From the NCBI GenBank assembly GCA_016704325.1, contig JADJAG010000011.1:186001-250000 (forward strand): DNA of 64,000 nt, in the 5' to 3' direction. Of the stretch, positions 1-8,794 are shown one piece after another. The DNA is from Chitinophagaceae bacterium. GTDB lineage: Bacteria > Bacteroidota > Bacteroidia > Chitinophagales > UBA10324. A program made the position numbers and the translations under genes. The first letter of the stretch is position 1. Every line of letters begins with the position of its first letter. The notes below the pieces were generated by a model, which saw nothing but the letters and a program-made list of their open reading frames with translations, made no database searches and had not been told where the DNA came from.

Positions 1-975
1 TATCCCCGGTACTACCGCTCTCTCCCATTTGAATTTAGTTCCCGGGGTAGCAGTAGCGGTATAATTAAATACACCCGCACTACAAACGGTATCAGTGGTT
101 TCACTTGTAAAAGTTGGTATGGGGTACACTGTAATAGTGAAAGACGTATCCGGGCCGATGCAACCATTGAAAATTGCTGAAACATTTATTGTTGCAATAA
201 TAGAATCAACGCCTGTAACCGTTGCAGCAGAAACCGGTATGGAACCATTACCTGCCGTTCCGAATCCAATATCATTATCACAGGTCCATGCAAACTGAAC
301 ACCAGTTGTAGCGCTGGCAAAGGTGGCCATAGGAATAGTTCCACCATCGCAGTAGGTCGTGTCTATTGGTACCTGTGTGACTACAGGTGTAGGATAGACT
401 GTTATATCAAAACTTTCAGAAGGTCCGGTACAGCCATTGGCAGTAGCACGCACTTCAATGGTGTTCACGAGGGATTGTGTACTTCCATTGAAAGCAATGT
501 AAGGAGGAATATTTCCATTGCCATTGGTTCCAAATCCGATATTGATGTTGCCGGTACTCAGCCATGAATACGTTGCACCTGCTGTGTTGCCAGTAAAAAT
601 GATTTCGCTTCCTGGAGCTTCGTTACAGTAAAACAAATCTGCAACGGCATTCACCTGCGGATAAGCGTTTACGGTAACCGTGATGGTGGCGGTATCGCCG
701 GTTGACGTACAGCCGGCATCTGATACTTTGTATGTTGTAGTAACTAACGGTTTCGCGAATACCACTGCACTGTTCGGATCGCTGATACTTTCGGCCGGCG
801 TCCAGCTAATTATGCCGCTGCCATTTCCATTTAGATCCACAACCACCAATTGAACACTATCACCTTCGCAGATGGCTGCAGCATCCGGAAATACCTGCAG
901 GTCGCACTGTCCCATTGCCTGCCCGGACAAAAAGGTGATTAATAATGTCAACAATAATTGGTAAACGCTTTTCAT
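1..975 (-). CDS. Secreted PKD/Ig-like repeat protein, partial (C-terminus outside window)
   Basis: The reading frame opens with ATG at 975 and stays open to base 1, so at least 325 residues are present and the C-terminus lies outside the window. The first ~23 residues form a signal peptide ending near QAMGQ. Cysteine-bearing Ig/PKD-like modules of about 80 residues follow; two carry almost the same core (IGFGTNGNGNIP and IGFGTAGNGSIP). Large repeat proteins of this kind in Bacteroidota usually end in a T9SS sorting domain and act on the cell surface or outside it, but that end cannot be seen. The ATG lies 5 nt after the stop of the nSTAND1 NTPase gene, so co-transcription is possible. The substrate or binding partner is unknown. 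Confidence 0.8.
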   Translation of the reverse strand, partial: MKSVYQLLLTLLITFLSGQAMGQCDLQVFPDAAAICEGDSVQLVVVDLNGNGSGIISWTPAESISDPNSAVVFAKPLVTTTYKVSDAGCTSTGDTATITVTVNAYPQVNAVADLFYCNEAPGSEIIFTGNTAGATYSWLSTGNINIGFGTNGNGNIPPYIAFNGSTQSLVNTIEVRATANGCTGPSESFDITVYPTPVVTQVPIDTTYCDGGTIPMATFASATTGVQFAWTCDNDIGFGTAGNGSIPVSAATVTGVDSIIATINVSAIFNGCIGPDTSFTITVYPIPTFTSETTDTVCSAGVFNYTATATPGTKFKWERAVVPGI

Positions 976-980
976 AATTT

Positions 981-3869
981 TTAATAGAAAGTTGTTTCCC
1001 CTATAATCTTTTGCAAAGTAACCTTGTCTTTCGGATCTTCTTTCAGTTCAGCTTCCAGTTTTGCCGACAACTCAGTTACGAAAGGATTCCAATGATAAAC
1101 TCCTTTCGTGGTTATGAGTTGTACGCGGTTTTCTTCCTGCAAAAAGGAAGCAGTTTTAATTTCTCCCACCGATTCCGGCAATTCAATACCTGTTAGTGTT
1201 TTGTTTTCCTTTAAGAATTCTTCAATCATTGCTGTGTTCAAACCCAACTCATACACTACTGCCTGTCCTTTGCTACTTGTTGCCAACAATTGTGGTGCAG
1301 CATCTTTAATGAAGAAGTCGATGGCCGTTACTTTTGCATCCAGTTCATTGCGATACACAGGCTGATTCTTGCTGTCTTTCTGATTATCATATTTGATATA
1401 GCCGATCTCCCCTGTTTTCAAACCAAAGAAGATAACGTCGCTGCTTTCATAATAATCGAGTGCAGTAACCTGGCCGCCCATCGGTATTACATTTTCAACA
1501 TAACCACCATAAGCATCATATTTTCGCACCGTGAGGGTATTGTCTTCTGTTGCAACCAATAAGCATTTATCTGCAGCGTTAGTTGCCACAGCACTTATCT
1601 TACCAGGAAAAGTCATGATATCATCCTTCCATCCCGGATTGGTGATCGCTACACTTGATTTGTCGATACCGATTGTAACGGCTGAACTATTACCTAACGA
1701 ATATTTTTCAGTAACCTGACCTGTAGTAGTTGCCTCTTCAGCACCAACCTGTTCAATTACGAAAGACCGGTTCTCTTCCAACTCCGTTTTTGTTTCTCCA
1801 CTTGCCATTAAGCTGTAATATAGTTTTTCATAGAGTTCATCATTCTTTTGCACAGCACGTTGTACACCTAACTTGTTTCGTAAGGAATCGAGGTGATAGG
1901 AATAGGCGAAGTATTTAAAATTCCACAATGCAGCAGTAATAGAATCTTTTTCGGTTGGCCCTTCACGAATGAGCCTTTGGTATTCTGATGCAGCAATGTT
2001 TTTATTCTGTTCGATGGTCGTCAGCAACAAAGCCTCTGCCCGTTGCCTTTCCTTTTCTGCTTTTTCCTGGGCAATGAGGGCGTTGTCCCTGGCAATGGTC
2101 GCTTCCTCCGCTGATTTTACCGCACTCTTCTCTGCTCTTACGGCACGCGCTGCACTGGAATCTGCTTCCCCCTTTGCCCGCAGGGCGCGGGCTGCGCTGG
2201 AATCAGCTTCAATTTTCGCAGTTTCTGCTACCATTCTGTTCTCAATGGCAATTCCCTCCTGTCTTTTCGCTTCATTCCTGGCATTGTTTACCAGTAAGGC
2301 AGATATGAAAGCACCAATGGCAATAAGTGAAAGAATAATAATCGCTCCAATAGCCACCCTCTTTCTGAAGCGTGCAGCTCGCGCCTTCTCCTTTTCTAAT
2401 TCTAATGCACGTGCTTCGCTCTTTAATAAAAAGTCAATAGCCTGGTCAAAGTCCTGGTTATATCGACCTGCCCAAAATGCATTTGGGATATTGGCATGGT
2501 ACCATTTTAATCCGATTGCCAATTCAGGATTGCGCCAAAGGTCTGTCCGTCCTTCTTTATAAAGTTTAGATGCTTCAGAGATTCTCAGGTATACTTCGGC
2601 ACTTGCAGCTTCTTCATCAATCCATTTCACCAGCCTGTCCCAGATGCGCATAATACTTTCATGCGAGATATCGATGATGGAATGATCGTTTAACGGCACA
2701 TCAGGAGGCGGCATCAGGAAAGTGCGTCCCGGTTTACGGAAGATTTCCACGATCTCCATCACTTCTGCATTCGATGAACCGGAAAGCCGGGCAAGGTCCG
2801 GGATGCTGGTAGGCCTTCTGATACCTCTTACATCAGCTGCTTTATCGGTCAGTGCTTTAAACATGAGTTCGCAACTGAGTCGCTGTTTATCAGTGGTTAA
2901 CTCAGCATAGGCTTCTTCAGCATGTTGCGATAAGGCAGTGGTCATCCTGCCTATCTTCTCATAGTCTTCTATATCTATCGGAACAGCAAACTTTTTCTTT
3001 TTATGCCATGCATCCCAGGTGCGCATCATGGCATGCTGCAGGATGGGCAGTTGATCGAGGTTGTTACCAACGTCATTCAACACCCGTGTTAAAAGTCGGG
3101 GTGCAATCTGTGCTCCGGAAACAGCAATCGGACCGGTGATAGCCTCCCTGATCTCATCACGCGTCATGCGCGGCACCAGGTACTGACCTTCGTTAATAGC
3201 TTCCGGCAACCCCCTGAACTGTGCGCAATCGCCAAGAAAATCGGAGCGCATGGTCAACAGTACATAAACAGGATAGTCTTGTTGTTGTGTTGCAGTAAGT
3301 AACAGGTTGATGAACCCCAAAGCATCACTCTTGCCTTCATTGGTTTCCTTTTCATACCTGCTGAAGCGGAACAATTCTTCAAATTGATCAATAACGATGA
3401 GCAGGTTTTCAGTTGGAGGGAGATGTGCCTGCCGGTAAGCCTGTATCAATCCGCCGCCGCTTCTGCGAAGTGTTGATTCGATAATTGGTTTGTAAGGAAT
3501 ATCTGACTCTGCTGTCTTATCATGTAAGACCCCTTCTACGGCAAGTTGGGATGCCATATTCCCGATAGGATCGTTGCCGGGGCGCAACAATGCAACACGC
3601 CAATTTTTTCCTACTGATAAAAAGCCGCTATAAATTGCGGGAAGCAAACCTGATTTTACCAATGAAGATTTACCACTTCCTGATGAACCGATTACGGCAA
3701 GGAACCGGCTGTTGCTGAATTTCTTCAGCAAATCGTTGATCTCTGCGCCTCTTCCGAAAAATAAATAGTCTTCATGCTCTTCAAAAGCCCGCAATCCTAC
3801 AAAAGGATTTTTGAGGTTTGAAGTGTCCTGCATCAAAGACGATTTATCTAAGTTTTTCGATAAAATCAT
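981..3869 (-). CDS. nSTAND1-type NTPase with transmembrane segment, coiled coil and propeller-like C-terminus
   Basis: The protein has 962 residues from the ATG at 3869. STAND signs are visible: Walker A GSSGSGKSS at 61-69, Walker B LLIVIDQFEE at 156-165, an LTMRSDFLGDC segment near 205-215, and ISHESIMRIW near 401-410. A hydrophobic helix at about 505-527 spans the membrane. A charged coiled coil (530-615) holds a tandem ADSSAARA repeat. The last ~240 residues are beta-rich with short WD40/propeller-like strands, a likely sensor or oligomerisation region. STAND NTPases act as switches in immunity, signalling or programmed death. The start at 3869 overlaps the upstream TIR gene by 26 nt; the ATG at 3833 would instead follow the TIR stop by 10 nt and also fits. 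Coupling to the TIR protein suggests the two work together; this is inferred. Confidence 0.85.
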   Translation of the reverse strand: MILSKNLDKSSLMQDTSNLKNPFVGLRAFEEHEDYLFFGRGAEINDLLKKFSNSRFLAVIGSSGSGKSSLVKSGLLPAIYSGFLSVGKNWRVALLRPGNDPIGNMASQLAVEGVLHDKTAESDIPYKPIIESTLRRSGGGLIQAYRQAHLPPTENLLIVIDQFEELFRFSRYEKETNEGKSDALGFINLLLTATQQQDYPVYVLLTMRSDFLGDCAQFRGLPEAINEGQYLVPRMTRDEIREAITGPIAVSGAQIAPRLLTRVLNDVGNNLDQLPILQHAMMRTWDAWHKKKKFAVPIDIEDYEKIGRMTTALSQHAEEAYAELTTDKQRLSCELMFKALTDKAADVRGIRRPTSIPDLARLSGSSNAEVMEIVEIFRKPGRTFLMPPPDVPLNDHSIIDISHESIMRIWDRLVKWIDEEAASAEVYLRISEASKLYKEGRTDLWRNPELAIGLKWYHANIPNAFWAGRYNQDFDQAIDFLLKSEARALELEKEKARAARFRKRVAIGAIIILSLIAIGAFISALLVNNARNEAKRQEGIAIENRMVAETAKIEADSSAARALRAKGEADSSAARAVRAEKSAVKSAEEATIARDNALIAQEKAEKERQRAEALLLTTIEQNKNIAASEYQRLIREGPTEKDSITAALWNFKYFAYSYHLDSLRNKLGVQRAVQKNDELYEKLYYSLMASGETKTELEENRSFVIEQVGAEEATTTGQVTEKYSLGNSSAVTIGIDKSSVAITNPGWKDDIMTFPGKISAVATNAADKCLLVATEDNTLTVRKYDAYGGYVENVIPMGGQVTALDYYESSDVIFFGLKTGEIGYIKYDNQKDSKNQPVYRNELDAKVTAIDFFIKDAAPQLLATSSKGQAVVYELGLNTAMIEEFLKENKTLTGIELPESVGEIKTASFLQEENRVQLITTKGVYHWNPFVTELSAKLEAELKEDPKDKVTLQKIIGETTFY

Positions 3870-5430
3870 TCAGGAGTTGCGTGTTGAATCCATTTATGCC
3901 ATTTACTACTGTCAATTCATTGGAGCGGAATCTTTCTTTTTGCGGTGTGGGAGGGCCTGCAAGGTAAGCGACCTTGGCAAGCAGTGGTTTGGTGCGACCT
4001 AATGCCGGAAGTCTCAGTAAGTCTCTCGTCATACTCCGCAACCATAATTCATTCGCATTGCCGTAATATAGAATCACAGCATCGCACATCCGTAAATTCT
4101 CCTCATGTTCCTTTCTCAGTTGTGCTTCTTCGCCTTCAAAAACAGGCAGCATCACCTCATGCCCTGCATCAAATAAGCAGTCTTCTATTCCCCTCGTATC
4201 ATCCAGATCGCGCTGGTCACATATAAAATAGATCAGCCGTGGGCCGCCTGTATCTATTGGAGTTGCAAGATTACCGGCTGCTGCTGCAGCTGTTTTTTGT
4301 TGTTCTTTTTCAAGTGCGAGCTGTTTCTCCTTTTCTTTCACATCCTGCTTGCGGATATTATCGAAAATTGCAAACTTGAACTCTTCAATGCTTCCATGAA
4401 GCAGATCTGAATCCTGCTGCAGCTCTTCGTTATTTCTCAATTGCTCAATAAAAGTCTGTTGCCTTGGGTCATCGGCATTTATTTCAGGGTTCACCCAAAT
4501 CAAGCGATTCATTCCATTCGAAACACTTTGCTGCGCAGCTATTTCATTTTGCAGCACAATCACAGATTTTTCTGTGCCTTCCGGAACTAATCCATACGAT
4601 GATCCAATCATATGAATGGAAAGAATACACTCACGCATATGTTCTGCCACTTCGCTCTTAAATTTTTCCGCATATAGTGTCAGGTTTTTGTCGGGCAATA
4701 CGATAAAGCCGGTATCCTCCAGTTCACGCCTTACACTATCGTGATATTCCTTCAGATCGTAGCTGGCATCTGCGAGGTAAATTTTTTTGCGGTTATGAGA
4801 AGTTGTGTTTACCGTAATTCCATTAGCATGCACAGTAGTTTTGGATTCATGTACGGTGCCGTTCATGGAAGCCTGTGCTGGTTGATCCAGTTTTTCAATC
4901 AACTGTGCAATATCATATGCCACATCATCCAATCTTGCCCAGAAAGCCTGTTCACTTTCCTGGCCGAACATTTTCAGAAATTCTCTGGGCCTTCCGGTAG
5001 ATGGGTCGATCCGGTAAAATTCGTATCCTAAAATATCGCGGATCTTTTCCGGTTGTGATTCCAGCTTCACCGGTGTCTTTAAGACTTTAAAAATGCGTGC
5101 TTTGTTTTCGATGCTAATACCACCGGTTAATTCAGCCGCTTTATAAAACTCTTCAATTTCTCTGGTACACCATTCCGATTTAAGATATCGAGGTGTAATA
5201 ATTGAAACCAGCACTTTTAACTTGGGGAATTGCGCTACGATCTCGGGGCCGAAAAAATCATTGCCCTGCAACCGGTCATCGCGCCAGATTACAGGCCGGT
5301 TGCCCAGGATCTGCGAAAGACGGACCTCGAGCGAGCGGTGAAAATCAGATATCCATCCTTTGATATCGTCACTGATTTCCAGCTCGTCAATATGTGCATA
5401 ACTAATGAAAATATCCTTCTCAAAATTCAT
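3844..5430 (-). CDS. TIR-domain protein with three Rossmann-like modules
   Basis: I chose the ATG at 5430 (528 residues) over a TTG at 5487 because the TIR fold starts right after it (NFEKDIFISYAHID). Module 1 (about 4-181) is a TIR domain with the SEWCTREIEEF motif; Glu91 sits where TIR NADases carry the catalytic glutamate. Module 2 (214-366, starting KKIYLADASYDL) and module 3 (396-528, starting GPRLIYFICDQRDLDD) look like further TIR/flavodoxin-like folds, separated by a Lys/Glu- and Ala-rich linker. TIR domains either cleave NAD+, make nucleotide signals, or act as adaptors. The gene is first in a unit with the nSTAND1 NTPase, overlapping or abutting it. A role in anti-phage defence or stress signalling is plausible but unproven. 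No signal peptide is seen, so it is probably cytoplasmic. Confidence 0.85.
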   Translation of the reverse strand: MNFEKDIFISYAHIDELEISDDIKGWISDFHRSLEVRLSQILGNRPVIWRDDRLQGNDFFGPEIVAQFPKLKVLVSIITPRYLKSEWCTREIEEFYKAAELTGGISIENKARIFKVLKTPVKLESQPEKIRDILGYEFYRIDPSTGRPREFLKMFGQESEQAFWARLDDVAYDIAQLIEKLDQPAQASMNGTVHESKTTVHANGITVNTTSHNRKKIYLADASYDLKEYHDSVRRELEDTGFIVLPDKNLTLYAEKFKSEVAEHMRECILSIHMIGSSYGLVPEGTEKSVIVLQNEIAAQQSVSNGMNRLIWVNPEINADDPRQQTFIEQLRNNEELQQDSDLLHGSIEEFKFAIFDNIRKQDVKEKEKQLALEKEQQKTAAAAAGNLATPIDTGGPRLIYFICDQRDLDDTRGIEDCLFDAGHEVMLPVFEGEEAQLRKEHEENLRMCDAVILYYGNANELWLRSMTRDLLRLPALGRTKPLLAKVAYLAGPPTPQKERFRSNELTVVNGINGFNTQLLNDFIEKLR

Positions 5431-6083
5431 TCTTGCAGGTGTTTTCCAGGATTCTCCGACCCTTATTCGGCCACTTTGGGTTTCCAATGTACAACAATCA
5501 TTTTGAATAAATCATCAAAAACTTGCGTTGGACTTCCTTTCAAACAATTGCATAACTCCAACATGATCAAATAAGTAGTGCGAATCAAGCTTTGAAATTA
5601 GATGCCTTTAATTGAAAATGCTCGGTAATTGCCAGGTTCAGAAAAGTAAGAAAACAGCCCTGCCAACACTGAAAATGACTTGAAACAAGCTAAAGGAATG
5701 ACAATGTGGATAAGTCAGACTATTGCATATAATTCTGGCCATTTGGGGTTTTCATACATATTTCTTGTGTTTACTCAGTTTTTGAAAAATGTGAAACAAA
5801 TGAATAAAGGATGTTCAGGTTTGAATATTTACACTGATCTCTGCGATAACCAGAATTTCATTAAACGATTTTCTGCAAACTTCTTTTAAACTCAGGAATT
5901 TGATTTTATAACGCCCCATCATATTATGGATATTTGAAAGCACAATCAAACAAGGCTTCCGGCAAGAAGTACCTGTTGTTTTGCCGAAACTCGAGTATGA
6001 TTAGCTTTGAAATCAACACCGTATTAATCTGTGCCTAACTGACAAATGCGTTTCAACTGTGTATTGTTTTTCCGGTTACCCTT
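5431..6083. other. Intergenic region of about 650 bp, no gene recognised
   Basis: This stretch is AT-rich and lies upstream of the TIR gene and downstream of the rsmI-like gene. A 69-codon plus-strand frame at 5680-5889 has no recognisable composition or motif and I do not call it. The promoter of the TIR/STAND unit must lie here, but no convincing TTTG/TAnnTTTG pair was identified. No tRNA or repeat was seen. Confidence 0.5.
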
Positions 6084-6902
6084 TCACTTAGCCAGCAGCA
6101 GGAAGATCGTCGGTTTTTTATGCAAGTCAGGCAGGTTTTTTTTCCATGACTGAATCGTTTGTGTCATAATTTTTTCAGATGGAAGCGTGATGGAAGCAGC
6201 AATGCATAGTAACGTATATGGCCGGCAACTTTCCAATATGTCTTTCAACAATGCATCATTCCGGTATGGTGTTTCCATGAATAGTTGTGTTTGATTAAAG
6301 CGCATCGAATCCTCTTCAAGCTGCCGCAGTTTTATTTTGCGTTCGGCACTGTTGACCGGAAGATAACCATGGAATGCAAACTGCTGACCATTCAGGCCGC
6401 TGGCCATCAGGGCAAGGAAGATAGAGGAAGGACCCACGAGGGGTACCACTTTCACACCGTGCTGATGCGCCCAAAGCACCGCCGCTGCCCCGGGATCGGC
6501 AATCCCCGGACAACCGGCTTCAGAAAGGACACCCGCATGTTTGCCCTGCTGTAAACAGGATATTAGTAATTCGGGAGCAACAAATACTTCATCCCGTGCA
6601 ACGGTAATCATACTATCTTCCTTAAAAGGTTTGTTGTATCCAACACTCCGGAGAAAACGCCGTGCAGAACGTTCCTGTTCTACAATGAAAAAATCAATTT
6701 CCATCAGTATACTTCTCGTAGCATCGGGTATAGCGGCTGCTCCTTCTTCACCCAAAGAAGATGGGATGAGGTAGAGATGTCCGGTAAAGTTTGTTTTCAA
6801 TGAATGCAAAATGGGTGTTTGAATGTTGTTGATTATATGGTAAATATGATAAATTTTGAAGCAGCTGCCATGGCCCATTATTCCGGCACACCTTTTTAAC
6901 AT
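6084..6902 (-). CDS. RsmI-like SAM-dependent (tetrapyrrole-fold) methyltransferase
   Basis: The conserved body has the tetrapyrrole methylase fold of RsmI, which 2'-O-methylates C1402 of 16S rRNA. Seen are LYLIPSSLGEEG at the start of the fold, the glycine-rich SAM segment VLSEAGCPGIADPGAAAV, the VVPLVGPSSIFLALMASG segment and a FMETPYRN motif. Bacteroidota often carry such a short RsmI paralogue of about 230 residues, so rRNA methylation is likely but the exact target is uncertain. The longest frame (272 aa) begins about 43 residues before the fold with an unconserved stretch, so the true start may be internal, possibly a TTG near 6790. It is divergent from the DNA glycosylase gene, with 39 bp between. 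Confidence 0.85.
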   Translation of the reverse strand: MLKRCAGIMGHGSCFKIYHIYHIINNIQTPILHSLKTNFTGHLYLIPSSLGEEGAAAIPDATRSILMEIDFFIVEQERSARRFLRSVGYNKPFKEDSMITVARDEVFVAPELLISCLQQGKHAGVLSEAGCPGIADPGAAAVLWAHQHGVKVVPLVGPSSIFLALMASGLNGQQFAFHGYLPVNSAERKIKLRQLEEDSMRFNQTQLFMETPYRNDALLKDILESCRPYTLLCIAASITLPSEKIMTQTIQSWKKNLPDLHKKPTIFLLLAK

Positions 6903-6941
6903 AACATCTTCACCTATCTTTATTGTGAAAGTGCAACGGTC

Positions 6942-7553
6942 ATGAAGAAATTAGGCAAATCATTTTATGAGCGCGACAACGTAGTGCAGATTGCCCGGGA
7001 ATTGCCGGGAAAATTCCTGATGACAAAAATTGATGGTATCATCACCGGCGGTATGATTACTGAAGTGGAAGCATATGAAGGGGTAACAGATCGTGCCTCT
7101 CATGCATTCAATAACCGGAGGACAGCCAGGACGGAAGTGATGTATAGTGCAGGTGGCACCGCATATGTTTATCTCTGTTATGGCATTCATCATTTATTTA
7201 ACGTGGTAACAAACAAGAGCGGCATCCCGCATGCCATATTGATAAGAGCCATCGAACCGGCGGTGGGTATAGACTTGATGATGAAAAGAAGAAAGAAAAG
7301 TCGTTTAGATTTTACATTAACTTCAGGTCCGGGTGCATTGTCGGAGGCACTCGGTATTCAAACCCAACACACCGGTAAGAGTTTATTAACCGGAAATATA
7401 TGGCTGGAAGACAGGGGTATAGAAATTACGCAAGCGATGATAACAAAAACCACGCGCATTGGTGTGGATTATGCCGGTACTGATGCGCTGTTACCGTATC
7501 GTTTTTATATAAAGGGAAATAAATGGGTATCAAGAAAAATGAAGGGCTTATAA
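6942..7553 (+). CDS. DNA-3-methyladenine glycosylase, AAG/MPG family
   Basis: The 203-residue protein matches the AAG/MPG family, which removes alkylated purines such as 3-methyladenine and hypoxanthine in base excision repair. Family signatures include ITEVEAYEGVTDRASHAF, where the Glu of EVEAY is the expected general base, then MYSAGGTAYVYLCYGIHHLFNVV, ILIRAIEP and TSGPGALSEALGI. The length is normal for bacterial members. It acts alone in the cytoplasm and belongs to no evident operon; the gene is divergent from the rsmI-like gene. Confidence 0.93.
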   Translation: MKKLGKSFYERDNVVQIARELPGKFLMTKIDGIITGGMITEVEAYEGVTDRASHAFNNRRTARTEVMYSAGGTAYVYLCYGIHHLFNVVTNKSGIPHAILIRAIEPAVGIDLMMKRRKKSRLDFTLTSGPGALSEALGIQTQHTGKSLLTGNIWLEDRGIEITQAMITKTTRIGVDYAGTDALLPYRFYIKGNKWVSRKMKGL

Positions 7554-7654
7554 TGTACAATGGAAAGTTAACAGCAGATTTTAGTTAAGGCATAGGCAGT
7601 TACCTGCCTTTAAAGCAAGTCGCTTAGAAAAAGGTAATGAACAACTAAAGCAGT

Positions 7655-8677
7655 TTAAAATGCCGGGCAATAAACACGCTTGTAGTGACGGGCCGGTTTA
7701 TTATTACCGGTATAGACAATGCCCAGTTCAAATCCACCTTTGCCATTGGTTGCAGGGCTCAGGTCGCTTGAAGTGGTAACGTCATAGCTGATACCGGCTT
7801 GCACGCCTTTCATCATGATTCCAATAGTAGGGATGATATCAACTCCCGCACGGGAAAATATTCCAACGTAAAACACACTGGGCAATCCACGGGGATTGTT
7901 GTTGAGGTTAATTCCAAAGTTGGATCCGAGAACAAATTCATTGTCATTATTCTGCAACTGGTATTGTAGAAAAGGGAAAATGTAATACTTGTTGTTGAAA
8001 CCAAAGGTCGCATTCGCATGTGCCACATAACGCATGTTCAGCACATTGTCACTTGATGCGAAAAATGATTCCGTAGGAGTGGTAACGTGAAAAGCAGCTC
8101 CGCCAAATTGTATTCTTGCTGAATTGTTTATGATACCATCGAAGGAAGCGCCGGCAGCAAAATCTGCATAACCGATCTGGTAGTAATCAAAGTGTTCAGA
8201 GGTTACACCATTGAATCCAAGCCCATCAAATTCATCATAGAAATCAAGTTTGCCAAAATCAATCTTCTTCTGCACCACACCACCTTGCAGTCCTACTGCA
8301 ATGTGATAATTGCCTTCCTTATCAAGGGCTTGATGATAAGATGCGCTTAGCATGGCAGTAAGGTTAGATAGTCCGCCATCGCCCGACTTATCATTTAGCA
8401 ACAATACACCAAGTCCAAGGTAGTTGTAAGAATAGCCACCTGCAAAAAGTTTCACATCACCACTGATGGAAGGAGTGGAATATACATAGGGAGAAGTGAC
8501 ACTGCCCCACTGATTTTTGTAAATACCGCCAATGCGATACTGTCCATCCATGGATCCTGTTAATGCAGGATTCATGGTAAACGGCGAATAGTAGAACTGT
8601 GAATAATGCACGTCCTGCGCACTTGCCACATTAACTACTAAAATCAAAAAGAATGCGACTTGTACATATTTTTTCAT
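7655..8677 (-). CDS. PorP/SprF family type IX secretion membrane protein
   Basis: The 340-residue protein starts with a signal peptide (MKKYVQVAFFLILVVNVASAQ) followed by DVHYSQFYYSPFTMNPALTG, the hallmark of PorP/SprF proteins. The rest is a series of amphipathic beta strands ending in an aromatic-rich C-terminus, as expected for an outer-membrane barrel. PorP/SprF proteins support T9SS secretion or gliding by anchoring or exporting specific cargo; such genes often pair with a large adhesin, but none is adjacent here. It stands alone between convergent aag and upp, so its cargo cannot be inferred from context. Confidence 0.93.
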   Translation of the reverse strand: MKKYVQVAFFLILVVNVASAQDVHYSQFYYSPFTMNPALTGSMDGQYRIGGIYKNQWGSVTSPYVYSTPSISGDVKLFAGGYSYNYLGLGVLLLNDKSGDGGLSNLTAMLSASYHQALDKEGNYHIAVGLQGGVVQKKIDFGKLDFYDEFDGLGFNGVTSEHFDYYQIGYADFAAGASFDGIINNSARIQFGGAAFHVTTPTESFFASSDNVLNMRYVAHANATFGFNNKYYIFPFLQYQLQNNDNEFVLGSNFGINLNNNPRGLPSVFYVGIFSRAGVDIIPTIGIMMKGVQAGISYDVTTSSDLSPATNGKGGFELGIVYTGNNKPARHYKRVYCPAF

Positions 8678-8794
8678 CTACCAATCAGTTTAATTTAACA
8701 ACAAAGCCTTTGGATTTTTCTAATTCAGGATTTTAAAAATAGCATACTTTTCTTAAAAAAGTACCAATAGGCACAATTTTAACTTTCTGCAGGC

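Noticed and set aside
1969..2562. 197-codon plus-strand frame opposite the NTPase
   Set aside because: It is the mirror of the Ala/Ser-rich coiled coil and membrane helix of the nSTAND1 gene, which has clear domain support.
5680..5889. 69-codon plus-strand frame in the intergenic region
   Set aside because: No conserved motif, no ribosome binding site and AT-rich composition; a random frame is more likely.
7594..7609. Small hairpin between aag and PorP gene as a terminator
   Set aside because: The AGGCAG/CTGCCT stem is only 6 bp and has no good T run.
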